DNA from: an uncultured Peptococcaceae bacterium
GTDB taxonomy: Bacteria; Bacillota; Peptococcia; Peptococcales; Peptococcaceae
Direction: 5' to 3'
DNA: 64,000 nucleotides
NCBI GenBank assembly: GCA_900552455.1
Contig: URZX01000011.1
Location: 1 to 64,000 of the forward strand
Numbering within the stretch: the stretch's first letter is position 1; each line of letters begins with the position of its first letter. The translations under genes were made by a program, and so were the position numbers. The notes under the pieces were generated by a model. It was not told the DNA's origin. It ran no database searches and was given only the letters and a program-made list of their open reading frames with translations. Below are positions 28,594-36,634 of the stretch, piece by piece.

Positions 28594-29319
28594 TCAGTCA
28601 TGATTATATTGATAATTATAGACTGCCAGCGGCGAAAAATCAATATAATCTGCACTCGCCAAGACATATTTAATATTGTTTTTTTCTATCGATCGGAATC
28701 GCGCCGCTTCCTCGCCGTGCAAATGGCCAAACACACAGAGATCGACGCGATATTTTTCGAGCAGCACCGCCACCTCTAGCGCCAATCCTGCGTCGTCAAA
28801 CGGCGGAAAATGCAAGAGCGCGATGCGGTAGCGCGCGTCCGCCGACATCGCCGCAAGCGACGCTTCCAGCCGCGCAAATTCGCGGCGCAGCATTTTTTCC
28901 TGATGCGCCGGCCCCTCCGGATCTGCAAACGTCCAGCCGCGCGCGCCGCTGATCGCGACATCGTCCAGCAGGAGCGCGTCGTTCTGGATGGCGTACATGC
29001 CCGGCGGCAACGCCGCGCGCACCTTGCCGATGCTCTGCCACCAGTTGTCGTGGTTGCCGCGCACCAGCACCTTGCGCCCCGGCAGACAGCCCAGCCAGTT
29101 CAGCGCGAACCGCGCCTCCTCGACACGATTTCCCCAGAAAATATCCCCCGCCAAGAGCACAATATCCTGCGCCTTCACACGCTCGCACCAGCTGCGCGCG
29201 ATCTTCGCCGTGTGCTGCACCCAGGATGCGCCAAACTGATCCATCGGTTTCTGTTTCTCACTTTCCAGGCCGATTGACAAATGCAGATCGCCAATCGCCC
29301 AGACCGTCGTCGTCGCCAT
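28594..29319 (-). CDS. Calcineurin-like metallophosphoesterase
   Basis: A 241-residue cytoplasmic phosphoesterase. The five metal-ligand motifs are visible: AIGDLHLS, LLAGDIFWG, LVRGNHDNWW, IALLHFPPFD and CVFGHLHGEEA. The substrate is unknown; members of this subgroup are usually annotated only as metallophosphoesterases. The ATG at 29319 follows CGAAGGAGGG; the frame is open to 29352. Its own promoter diverges from that of uppP. Gene order suggests it may lead a transcript running into ridA and cydAB. Confidence 0.9.
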   Translation of the reverse strand: MATTTVWAIGDLHLSIGLESEKQKPMDQFGASWVQHTAKIARSWCERVKAQDIVLLAGDIFWGNRVEEARFALNWLGCLPGRKVLVRGNHDNWWQSIGKVRAALPPGMYAIQNDALLLDDVAISGARGWTFADPEGPAHQEKMLRREFARLEASLAAMSADARYRIALLHFPPFDDAGLALEVAVLLEKYRVDLCVFGHLHGEEAARFRSIEKNNIKYVLASADYIDFSPLAVYNYQYNHD

Positions 29320-29354
29320 CCGCCGCCCTCCTTCGCAATTTTTCTCGTACATCC

Positions 29355-29383
29355 ATTATATCGGATACGTACGCCCGCGCCAA
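29355..29383 (-). promoter_or_regulatory. Promoter of the metallophosphoesterase gene
   Basis: The minus strand has -35 TTGGCG (29378-29383), a 17-base spacer and a perfect -10 TATAAT (29355-29360), 36 bases ahead of the ATG. Confidence 0.6.
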
Positions 29384-29442
29384 CTCCTGGCGCAAAAAAG
29401 CCTTGTGAAATATAAAATTTTCATAAATTCTTCCCCCTTCCC

Positions 29443-29471
29443 TTGCGGCGGTCCCGCTTATCCAGTAGAAT
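29443..29471 (+). promoter_or_regulatory. Promoter of uppP
   Basis: -35 TTGCGG (29443-29448), a 17-base spacer and -10 TAGAAT (29466-29471) lie 33 bases ahead of the uppP ATG. Confidence 0.55.
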
Positions 29472-29503
29472 AGGTACGATCACAATTTTTATGGAGGAAT
29501 AGC

Positions 29504-30319
29504 ATGTTAATCGAATATCTAAAAGTGCTGATACTCGGTATCGTCGAAGGGATCACCGAGTGGCTGCCAATCTCCAGCACGGGGCACATGATCCTCGTAG
29601 AAAATTTTCTGCGACTCGATGTCTCCCGCGATTTCTGGGAAATGTTCCTTGTCGTCATTCAGCTCGGCGCGATCATGGCCGTCGTCGTCATCTATTTCCA
29701 CAAGCTGAACCCGTTCTCGCCGCGCAAATCCGCCAAGGAAAAATCTGACACCTGGCAGATCTGGGGCAAAGTCATCATCGGCTGCCTGCCAGCAGCGATC
29801 ATCGGCCTGCCGCTCAACGACTGGCTCGACGAGCATTTCTACAACTACGTCGTCGTCGCCATCGCCCTCATCGTCTATGGTATCATCTTCATCTGGATCG
29901 AAACGAGATACAACTATAAACCAACCGTCCAGGATTTTGACCAGATGAGCTATCTCACCGCCTTCAAGATCGGCTGCTTCCAGGTGCTCTCGCTCATCCC
30001 TGGGACCTCCCGCTCCGGCTCCACCATCATCGGTGGTATGCTCGTCGGCACCTCCCGCACCGTCGCCACGGAATTCTCCTTCTTCATGAGCATTCCGATC
30101 ATGTTCGGTGCCAGCCTCTTAAAGCTCGTCAAGTTTGGCTTCGGCTTCACAGCCTACGAAGCCTGCATCCTGCTTTTCGGCATGGTCGTCGCCTTCTTCG
30201 TGTCGATCCTCGCCATCAAGTTCCTCGTCTCCTACGTCTCCAAGAACGACTTCAAGATCTTCGGTTATTACCGCATCGTTCTCGGCGTGATCGTTCTCGC
30301 CTATTTCTTCCTCAGCTAG
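29504..30319 (+). CDS. uppP: Undecaprenyl-diphosphatase
   Basis: A 271-residue BacA/UppP integral membrane phosphatase. It removes the terminal phosphate of undecaprenyl diphosphate so the lipid carrier can be reused for peptidoglycan and other envelope polymers; overproduction gives bacitracin resistance. The two active-site motifs are [17 protein letters not shown] at about residues 12-28 and [10 protein letters not shown] at about 166-175. ATG follows ATGGAGGAATAGC. The M20 amidohydrolase gene begins 12 bases after the stop, so the two are cotranscribed. Confidence 0.97.
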   Translation: MLIEYLKVLILGIVEGITEWLPISSTGHMILVENFLRLDVSRDFWEMFLVVIQLGAIMAVVVIYFHKLNPFSPRKSAKEKSDTWQIWGKVIIGCLPAAIIGLPLNDWLDEHFYNYVVVAIALIVYGIIFIWIETRYNYKPTVQDFDQMSYLTAFKIGCFQVLSLIPGTSRSGSTIIGGMLVGTSRTVATEFSFFMSIPIMFGASLLKLVKFGFGFTAYEACILLFGMVVAFFVSILAIKFLVSYVSKNDFKIFGYYRIVLGVIVLAYFFLS

Positions 30320-30331
30320 GAGGCCGCTTCA

Positions 30332-31480
30332 ATGAACATCTACGAAGAAGCGCTGGCGCTCCAGCCAACGCTCGTCAATTGGCGTCGTGCGCTCCATCGC
30401 CACGCCGAAGGCGGCTACGATCTGCCACAAACTCTTGATCTCATCCGCGCCGTGCTCACCGAGCACGGCGTCGCTTTTACAGAACCAGCGACCAGCACCA
30501 TCGTCTGCGAGATCGGCCACGGCCCCGCAGGGCTCATCCTGCGCGCCGACACCGACGCCCTGCCCATGCAGGAAGAAAGCGGCGAAGATTTTTCCACAGA
30601 GACCGCCTGGGCGCACAACTGCGGCCACGATCTCCACACAGCCATGCTCCTTGGCGCCGCCGTTCTGCTCAAGTGCCACGAAAGCGCGCTCACTCACCGC
30701 ACCCGCATCCTCTTCCAGCCCGACGAAGAAGGCGCCACCGGCGCCCTCCACGTTCTGCAAAACGGCATCATCAGCGCCGACTACCGCGGCGCCTTCGCGC
30801 TCCATGTTTCGCCAGTGCTGGAAAGCGGCGTGCTCTACCAATCCGACGGACCGCTCTACGCATCCGCCAACGAATTCGTCACCAGCGTGCACGGCACCAG
30901 CGCCCACGGCGCAGCGCCCCACACCGGCCACGATCCCATCTTCTGCGCCGTGCAGATCTACAACGCCCTGCAGGGGCTCATCAGCCGCGAAACGCCCGCC
31001 TTTGAAACCGCAGTGCTTTCCGTCTGCGCCATCACAGCCGGCACCACCTACAACGTCGTGCCCGCCGACGCCCAGCTTCGCGGCACCCTGCGCACCTACG
31101 ACGACGGCCTGCGCGATCAGCTCAAAAGCCGCATCGTCGCGCTCAGCGAAAATCTCGCGCCCCTCTTCGGCTGCAGCGCCGAAACGCGCTTCGTCACCGG
31201 CGTGCCCGCTGTCGTCAACGACAGCGCCCTGAACCAGAGCATCCTCGCCGCCCTCGCCGCACACGCGCCGCGTGTGCGCACCGCGCCCCACGCCGAGCCC
31301 TTCAGCTGGAGCGAGGATTTCGGCTATTTCAAAGAAATCCTCCCCCTCACCATGATGACCCTCGGCGCCCAGGTGCCCGGCTGCTCCGCCGGCATCCACA
31401 ACGCCGCCGTCCGCTTCAACGAAAGCGCCATGCCAGCCGGCGTCTGCGCCCACATCTGCGCAGCGCTCAGCGTCGAGTGA
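30332..31480 (+). CDS. M20-family amidohydrolase (N-acyl-amino acid / hippurate hydrolase type)
   Basis: A 382-residue M20D metallopeptidase-like amidohydrolase. Metal-site segments are HRHAEGGYDLPQT, LRADTDALPMQEE, HNCGHDLHTAMLLGAA and FQPDEEGATGA, the last holding the catalytic Glu pair. Typical members cleave N-acetyl or N-benzoyl amino acids in the cytoplasm. It follows uppP by 12 bases, with AGGAGG ahead of ATG, and ends before a plus-strand terminator. The substrate is not predictable; a cell-wall-derived amide is possible given the neighbour but is speculation. Confidence 0.9.
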   Translation: MNIYEEALALQPTLVNWRRALHRHAEGGYDLPQTLDLIRAVLTEHGVAFTEPATSTIVCEIGHGPAGLILRADTDALPMQEESGEDFSTETAWAHNCGHDLHTAMLLGAAVLLKCHESALTHRTRILFQPDEEGATGALHVLQNGIISADYRGAFALHVSPVLESGVLYQSDGPLYASANEFVTSVHGTSAHGAAPHTGHDPIFCAVQIYNALQGLISRETPAFETAVLSVCAITAGTTYNVVPADAQLRGTLRTYDDGLRDQLKSRIVALSENLAPLFGCSAETRFVTGVPAVVNDSALNQSILAALAAHAPRVRTAPHAEPFSWSEDFGYFKEILPLTMMTLGAQVPGCSAGIHNAAVRFNESAMPAGVCAHICAALSVE

Positions 31481-31505
31481 CGCTTTTCCCACACATACAG
31501 AACAG

Positions 31506-31545
31506 CAGCCAGCCTTCCAGTTTCGGAATGCTGGCTGTTTTTTTA
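31506..31545 (+). terminator. Terminator of the uppP-amidohydrolase operon
   Basis: A 13-position stem with one mismatch, starting CAGCCAGC and closing GCTGGCTG, with a 6-base loop is followed by seven T. It faces the minus-strand fic gene. Confidence 0.85.
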
Positions 31546-31554
31546 TATGCGCGC

Positions 31555-32292
31555 TCACGCTCCCGCAAACGCTGCGAGATATTCATCCAGCCGCGCTTCC
31601 TCAAGCGCAGCCACCATTTCTGTAAACGGCGCCAGCTCGCCACGAACGGCGTAGGCCTCCAGCGCTTCGTAATACGCCAGCCGCTCTTCCTTCGCGATCG
31701 AGATCGGCTGAAACCCCTCCGTCAACAGCTGCAGATTCATCAGCATCCGCGCCGTGCGCCCGTTGCCGTCCGGGAACGGATGAATGCGCACAAATTCCGC
31801 GTGCGTCCAGGCCGCCCATTCGATCGCGTTCAGTTTTTCGCGCTGGCGCGGCATATCCGCGAAAAACCAGCGCATCTGCTGGAACATCTCCTGCGGCGCT
31901 GGCGGACGAAATCCCGCGCCCGTGATGCGCACCTCCACACTGCGATAGACACCACCGACCATGATGTTTTCCATGAGCAGCGCGTGGATATCCTTGAGCA
32001 TCTCTTCATCCAACAGCCGCCCTTCCGCCACCGCCCGCTTCACATAAGAAAACGCGCGGTCGTGGTTCGCCACCTCGTAGATCTCGCGCAGCGCCTTGCC
32101 GCCAACCGACAGCCCATCCTCAAGGATCACCTTCGTCTGGATCAGCGACAGCGTGTTGCCCTCGATCGCCGTCGAGTTGTGCGCGTATTCCACATCAAAG
32201 CTGCGCGCAAATCGCGCCACCACCTCCGTCGGCGCTTCGCCCAGCAGCGCAGCAACCCGCCGCCGTTTGTCGTCAAGCCGTATCCTGTCCAT
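31555..32292 (-). CDS. Fic-domain protein with N-terminal inhibitory motif
   Basis: A 245-residue Fic protein, a family that usually transfers AMP or another nucleotide moiety to hydroxyl side chains. The active-site loop HPFPDGNGRTAR has the catalytic His near residue 171. An N-terminal alpha-inh motif [S/T]xxxE[G/N] is present as STAIEG near residue 40, so the enzyme is predicted to be self-inhibited (class II). No antitoxin gene adjoins it, consistent with the inhibitory helix being internal. The ATG at 32292 is 8 bases from GAGAGG; a GTG at 32301 is in frame. Target unknown. Confidence 0.92.
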   Translation of the reverse strand: MDRIRLDDKRRRVAALLGEAPTEVVARFARSFDVEYAHNSTAIEGNTLSLIQTKVILEDGLSVGGKALREIYEVANHDRAFSYVKRAVAEGRLLDEEMLKDIHALLMENIMVGGVYRSVEVRITGAGFRPPAPQEMFQQMRWFFADMPRQREKLNAIEWAAWTHAEFVRIHPFPDGNGRTARMLMNLQLLTEGFQPISIAKEERLAYYEALEAYAVRGELAPFTEMVAALEEARLDEYLAAFAGA

Positions 32293-32350
32293 CTCACTCA
32301 CCTCTCAAGTTCAGTTTAATTGATTATACCACACAACAGAAAACAGCGCC

Positions 32351-32396
32351 AAAAAATAAACGGCTTGCGACGAATGCAGCACATTCGTCGCAAGCC
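32351..32396 (-). terminator. Terminator of the SLH protein gene
   Basis: A perfect 15-base inverted repeat, GGCTTGCGACGAATG (32362-32376) and its complement (32382-32396), with a 5-base loop is followed by a T-rich tract on the minus strand. It lies about 30 bases after the stop codon. Confidence 0.9.
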
Positions 32397-32413
32397 ATCA
32401 TTAATTAATCATT

Positions 32414-32434
32414 ACTCATTAAACATTAATCATT
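32414..32434. repeat. AT-rich 21-base repeat, copy B
   Basis: It matches 3941-3961 at 20 of 21 positions and contains the stop codon of the SLH protein gene. On the minus strand, further TAATGA/TTAAT units and then the terminator hairpin follow, as after lysC. Confidence 0.55.
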
Positions 32435-35400
32435 TACTGAAAGATACCGCTGCAGGATCGCTGCGACCTGGGCGCGGGTGGCGCTGCCCTGTGGCTGCAG
32501 TTCGTCGGCGGTCATGCCGCTGATCAATCCTTCCGCCACGGCCCACTGCATCACGTCCGTCGCCCAGCTGGAAATCTCTGCTGCGTCGCTGTAGCGCGAG
32601 AGATCGGCGCGGGCGCTGGTGTCCTCGCCCTTCCAGGCGGAATAATTGCAGAGGATCGCTGCCAGCTGCTCGCGGGTGATGGCCTCGTTTGGTCGGAACG
32701 ACTCGTCCTCAAACCCAGCGACAATCCCTTCGCGCGCCGCCCAGTTCACAGCCGTGGCGTACCAGTCGCCAGCCGCCACGTCGGTAAATCCTGCGTCCTC
32801 AGCGCTGGTCACATTTTCCTGTCGCGCCAGGATGCTGACGATCATCGCGCGCGTCGTTGTCGCGTTTGGCGCAAAGGTCGTCGCGCTGGTGCCCGTCATC
32901 AGGCCTTCGCGATAGACATAGCAGACCGGATCAAAGAACCAGTCGTTTGCATGCACATCGACAAACGGCAGCGCGCATTCCGGTTCGTCGGCTTCTGCGA
33001 AAGTCGCCGTGATCGTCACGTCTCCGCTCGGCATTATGAAGGTGATCGTGCCGTCGCCATTATCGACGAAATCGATTGCTTCGCCGTGCTTGTCGGTGAT
33101 CACGATCTCATCCAGCGCATAGCCGTCGTCAGGCAGCACAGTGATCGTCACCTTCTCGCCTTCTGTGGCGTAGCGGTCCACATCCAGCGCGCCGTGCTCG
33201 CTGTCATCGGTGAAGATCTCGTAGCTGTATTTGCCAGTGTATGGTGGTTCCGGGATTTTCTCCCACTGGGCATAGAGCGTCGTGTCTGCGCTGTACACCT
33301 TGTCCAGCGTCACCTGCTCGCCACCGCTCGCCGCTGTAAACCAGCCGCGGAACGTGTAGCCATCGCGGGACGCATCCGGCAGCGCGGAAATCTTACCGTC
33401 GAGATCCGTGCGCGCACTCGCCGTAGCGCAATCGCCGCCGGCGGCGTTGAAGGTGATCGTGTAGCCGATCGTTGCGTCGCATTCGTCGCAAATGCCGCCG
33501 CCATCAGCGTCGGTGTGTTTTTCGTAGCCCGGCATATCCTCCGTAAACAACGGACATCCGTCGGCCGTGCAGCCATGCCAGTGGTGCATTTCATCAGAAG
33601 CCCACTTACTTTCATCAAAATTGTGCGTGTGCGTCGTCGTTTTAAACGTTACAGTGATCTTCAGATTATCGCCGTCCACGATCGCGCTCGACACGCTTTC
33701 GACAAAACCCATGTTCACGCCGTCAAGCGTAATCTTGACCTCATCTGCGAAAGAATATTTATTATCCGGTTTGACGCGAAAAATCGCTGTATAGGATTTA
33801 TCTTTCTCAAAGACTTCAGATGGTGACCACTCTACCTGTCCAATAGTGTCATCGCTTCCTACGCCCAACGCACAATAGTGGGCATCTTTTGGCACAGAAA
33901 ATGACGTCGCATGGTTTTCTCCTACAACTGGCACTTTCAAACCATCGATCACCACAGAAGAAATCTTTTCAGCGACAACGTTAAACTGATAAGACGTTGA
34001 CGCTTGCAGATAGTCATCATTTCCCGCTTTTGTCACGGTAACAACAACTGGTCCCGCAGCATCTTCCTTCAATGTGATCGTTCCGGTGGCGCTGTCAATC
34101 TCAGCAATATCCTGCCCCGTCGTGATCGACCAGGTCACAGCGCCATTGCCAGAACCGCCCGTCACGCCCAGCGTGAATGGCTGAGAACCTTGCAGCACAC
34201 TATTTCCCTCTGGCGTGTTCGTAATCGTTAAAGCTGCTTGCGCTTGTTTATCCTGCACGCGCTCCAGCGTTGGCGCTGGCGACTGTGCGTTATTTTTCAA
34301 CGTTGGCAGATAGCCGATCCATTTTCCGTCCTGCTGCGCTGTCGGATTTTGCTTTTTCGACCAAACTTCTTCACTCAGACCAAGATTCGTCGACCACGAA
34401 TCATCTTCTGTCATCTCGTTCGCCGTTTTGCTGTCGCCGACGCCAGACAGATTTCCGCTCAAATAGGAGCAATTCGTCAGGCTGGCCTGATTGCTGTTGT
34501 CTTTTCCGACAATAGCACCAGCTTCCTTGGTTCCAGAGATCGCGCCGACATTATAGCTGCTGCTGAGTGAAATATTTTTTTCATTTTCACTGGTATTGAG
34601 CGTTCTCACAAGGCCAATCAATCCGCCAGTGATAATATTATATTGTGTGTCGTCGTTCAGTGATCCTGTATTGTAGCAATTTTCTACAGTCATTTTTGCA
34701 TCGCAGCTTACAACACCAACAAGACCGCCCATGCCATCGTTTTCAGCAGAAGCCTGTGACGGATCAGCACTGGCGGTAATTTTAAGCGTCCCAGCATTAT
34801 AGCATTCTGATAACTTCAGCGATACACCTCTATCTACATGAGAAGCGACAATCCCGCCAATTCTCGGAGTATTTCTAACCGGTGAACTCACCGTCAAAGC
34901 TTCTGAATTATCGCATCGTTCTATTGTCACTTCGTCATTTGCGTCGCCTTTAATCGCCCCTACAATTCCACCAGTGAAAGCTTCATTGCTGAGAGCGCCA
35001 CTTACCGTCGGAGTAGCGTTTGTGCTGGAAATCGCCCCAGTATTTTCACAGTTCTTAATCGCTACGCCGTCAGCCTCCTCAATAAGCCCGACAATACCAC
35101 CAATATCAGAACCATTTTTAATCATGATCACATCATCGTTTTTACATTCATCAATGACAGATTTCTCATGCGCGACACCGACAATACCGCCAGTGTGCCG
35201 CGCCTGGCCGCTAATGCCACCAGAATTTTCGCAGTTGTTAATCTCACCATAATTTTCCGCTACGATTCCACCAACAATCGCCGATGCGTAATCGCTGGTT
35301 GGGTAAATCGCACCTTCATTTGTGCAGTCGTCAATCGTGTTATTACCGTTCAAATTGCCGTTACAACCTGCAATCCCACCTAATTGTGTAGCGAGCCCAC

Positions 35401-36184
35401 TGCTCAACGTTCCAGAATTTGTACAATCACTAATCTTACTGTAATACTTCGTGTTCGATCCACTCGATCCGCTCACGCCAACGATCCCGCCTGCATAAGA
35501 ATCTGCGGAAAATCCCTTTGCATAGACAACCAGAATCTTGCCATCGAACGAGCAGCTTTCAATGCTGCCACTGTAATTAGTCGTGTCGTCATTTATCTGC
35601 TGCCCAAGCAAAACGCCGACGATCCCGCCAGCGCCACCGTTTTGTTCCAAGCTGGTGGAAATATAAGCGTCGTCAACTTTGACATTCTTTATCGTGCCTT
35701 CTCTGACATAACCAAACAGACCAACATATTTTTCTGATGTCTGTTTGTTGATCGTCAGATTGCTGATCGTTACATTGTTGCCGTCAAAGGTTCCTGCGAA
35801 ATAAGAATCTGACGCGTTACCAATCGGCGTCCACTGTTTGTCTTTCAGATCGATCGTGGAACCAGATTTTAACGTGATCGTATCGCCGGAGAAATTATCT
35901 TTGATGGTTGTGCCATTGTTCGTCGCTGTGCCATTCACGATCGCCGCTAGACCAGCGAGATCAGCAGCATCTTCCAGCTCAAATTCCGTCGCTGATGGAT
36001 TATTTGTATACCAGTCAATCTCATAACTCCCGTCATCCGTCCACGATCCAGTCGTCGTTGGTGCATCTGGAACCTGCCAATCATCAATCGTTCCGCCCGT
36101 TCCATCTGCCGCCCAGCCTGCAGTTGGCAGCATGGTCAGGCAGAGCGCGGCGATCATGGTGATGCTCAATAACTTTCGTTTCAT
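32426..36184 (-). CDS. Large surface protein with GLUG-type repeats, InlB B-repeat and three SLH domains
   Basis: A roughly 1252-residue exported protein. A Sec signal peptide ends near PTAGWAADG. Residues about 40-640 contain around ten glycine-rich GLUG-like units (GGIVGVLLGQ, AGGIVGVSGS, LGGIAGCNGN). A bacterial Ig-like stretch (about 660-770) and an InlB B-repeat (YTFRGWFTAASGGEQV, TTLYAQWEK) follow. Three C-terminal SLH domains (FVDVHANDWFF, FTDVAAGDWYA, YSDAAEISSWA) would anchor it to the cell wall. An adhesin or S-layer role is likely. ATGs at 36184, 36193, 36199 and 36208 compete; 36184 has GGAG 9 bases upstream. By eye the N-terminal two thirds is AT-richer than the SLH part, which suggests modular origin. 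Confidence 0.88.
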   Translation of the reverse strand: MKRKLLSITMIAALCLTMLPTAGWAADGTGGTIDDWQVPDAPTTTGSWTDDGSYEIDWYTNNPSATEFELEDAADLAGLAAIVNGTATNNGTTIKDNFSGDTITLKSGSTIDLKDKQWTPIGNASDSYFAGTFDGNNVTISNLTINKQTSEKYVGLFGYVREGTIKNVKVDDAYISTSLEQNGGAGGIVGVLLGQQINDDTTNYSGSIESCSFDGKILVVYAKGFSADSYAGGIVGVSGSSGSNTKYYSKISDCTNSGTLSSGLATQLGGIAGCNGNLNGNNTIDDCTNEGAIYPTSDYASAIVGGIVAENYGEINNCENSGGISGQARHTGGIVGVAHEKSVIDECKNDDVIMIKNGSDIGGIVGLIEEADGVAIKNCENTGAISSTNATPTVSGALSNEAFTGGIVGAIKGDANDEVTIERCDNSEALTVSSPVRNTPRIGGIVASHVDRGVSLKLSECYNAGTLKITASADPSQASAENDGMGGLVGVVSCDAKMTVENCYNTGSLNDDTQYNIITGGLIGLVRTLNTSENEKNISLSSSYNVGAISGTKEAGAIVGKDNSNQASLTNCSYLSGNLSGVGDSKTANEMTEDDSWSTNLGLSEEVWSKKQNPTAQQDGKWIGYLPTLKNNAQSPAPTLERVQDKQAQAALTITNTPEGNSVLQGSQPFTLGVTGGSGNGAVTWSITTGQDIAEIDSATGTITLKEDAAGPVVVTVTKAGNDDYLQASTSYQFNVVAEKISSVVIDGLKVPVVGENHATSFSVPKDAHYCALGVGSDDTIGQVEWSPSEVFEKDKSYTAIFRVKPDNKYSFADEVKITLDGVNMGFVESVSSAIVDGDNLKITVTFKTTTHTHNFDESKWASDEMHHWHGCTADGCPLFTEDMPGYEKHTDADGGGICDECDATIGYTITFNAAGGDCATASARTDLDGKISALPDASRDGYTFRGWFTAASGGEQVTLDKVYSADTTLYAQWEKIPEPPYTGKYSYEIFTDDSEHGALDVDRYATEGEKVTITVLPDDGYALDEIVITDKHGEAIDFVDNGDGTITFIMPSGDVTITATFAEADEPECALPFVDVHANDWFFDPVCYVYREGLMTGTSATTFAPNATTTRAMIVSILARQENVTSAEDAGFTDVAAGDWYATAVNWAAREGIVAGFEDESFRPNEAITREQLAAILCNYSAWKGEDTSARADLSRYSDAAEISSWATDVMQWAVAEGLISGMTADELQPQGSATRAQVAAILQRYLSVND

Positions 36185-36235
36185 CTTATTCATCTCCATT
36201 TCTGTCATTTTCCTTCATTAATATTGGCACCACAT

Positions 36236-36283
36236 AAAAAGGGCGCATCACGCCCGCAGAAAAACTGCGGACGCAATGCGCCC
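36236..36283 (-). terminator. Premature terminator (attenuator) ahead of the SLH protein gene
   Basis: On the minus strand two 19-base arms (36283-36265 and 36259-36241) pair fully if G-U wobbles are allowed, closing a TTTTT loop, and are followed by TTTTT (36240-36236). It sits between the predicted promoter and the SLH gene, so transcripts must pass it. It is also the first terminator-like structure after the methyltransferase gene. Confidence 0.75.
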
Positions 36284-36333
36284 TTGGTGCAACTATGAAA
36301 ATATGCGGTTACGGCAAAATGGACAGACTTACG

Positions 36334-36390
36334 CTATGCGTGCGTGCGTGCGTGCGTGCGTGCGTTAGCGATTATCGTCCAGATCTGCAT
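36334..36390 (-). CDS. Putative 18-residue leader peptide spanning the tetranucleotide repeat
   Basis: ATG at 36390 is 9 bases from the strong site AAGGAGG (36400-36406). The reading frame gives MQIWTIIANARTHARTHA and stops at TAG directly after the repeat. With six repeat units the frame would instead run to a TAA near 36309; with eight it would stop two codons past the repeat. It can be translated only from a promoter upstream of 36405, such as the extended -10 TGATATAAT at 36446-36454. It may be fortuitous. Confidence 0.35.
   Translation of the reverse strand: MQIWTIIANARTHARTHA
36337..36364. repeat. Tetranucleotide tract (TGCG)7 in the SLH gene 5' leader
   Basis: Seven perfect tandem TGCG units (CGCA on the minus strand) span 28 bases. 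The first base on the minus strand coincides with the transcription start predicted from the promoter at 36371-36399. Such tracts change length by slipped-strand mispairing. Confidence 0.9.
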
Positions 36391-36399
36391 GGCTGTCAA
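36371..36399 (-). promoter_or_regulatory. Promoter of the SLH protein gene
   Basis: The minus strand has a perfect -35 TTGACA (36394-36399), an ideal 17-base spacer and -10 GATAAT (36371-36376). The predicted start is at about 36364. Confidence 0.7.
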
Positions 36400-36634
36400 C
36401 CTCCTTTTCGACTTACAATGGCTTCTGCCACTGCTTATTTCTGATATTATATCATATTGTCAAGTGTTTTTTCTTACCAATTTTGCTCAAAATCGACCAG
36501 TTTTGCTTGTTTTTGATTTTTCACTTATTTCTCAGCGCTCATTTTCACACGAAAGAAAAACCTCCTACCTGCCAGCAAGCGAAGCGCGCTGGTCCGCGAA
36601 GCGGCTACCTCCTCCCTCCTACCTGAGCGCTAGC
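36400..36634. other. Non-coding stretch between the methyltransferase and SLH genes
   Basis: It contains the RBS-like AAGGAGG (36400-36406), an AT-rich part with the extended -10 TGATATAAT (36446-36454), and two direct copies of CAGGTAGGAGG on the minus strand (36561-36571 and 36615-36625). Two small hairpins (CCGCTTCGCGG, and arms CCAGC / GCTGG) lie between the copies. I see no gene. Confidence 0.5.

Noticed and set aside
36319..36369. Plus-strand mini-ORF (ATG at 36319) reading through the TGCG tract
   Set aside because: No ribosome binding site precedes the ATG, and nothing downstream on that strand would be controlled by it.
36458..36463. TTGACA as a second -35 upstream of the SLH leader
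   Set aside because: The nearby TATAAT is only 6 bases away, and no acceptable -10 lies 15-18 bases downstream; only the extended -10 reading remains possible.
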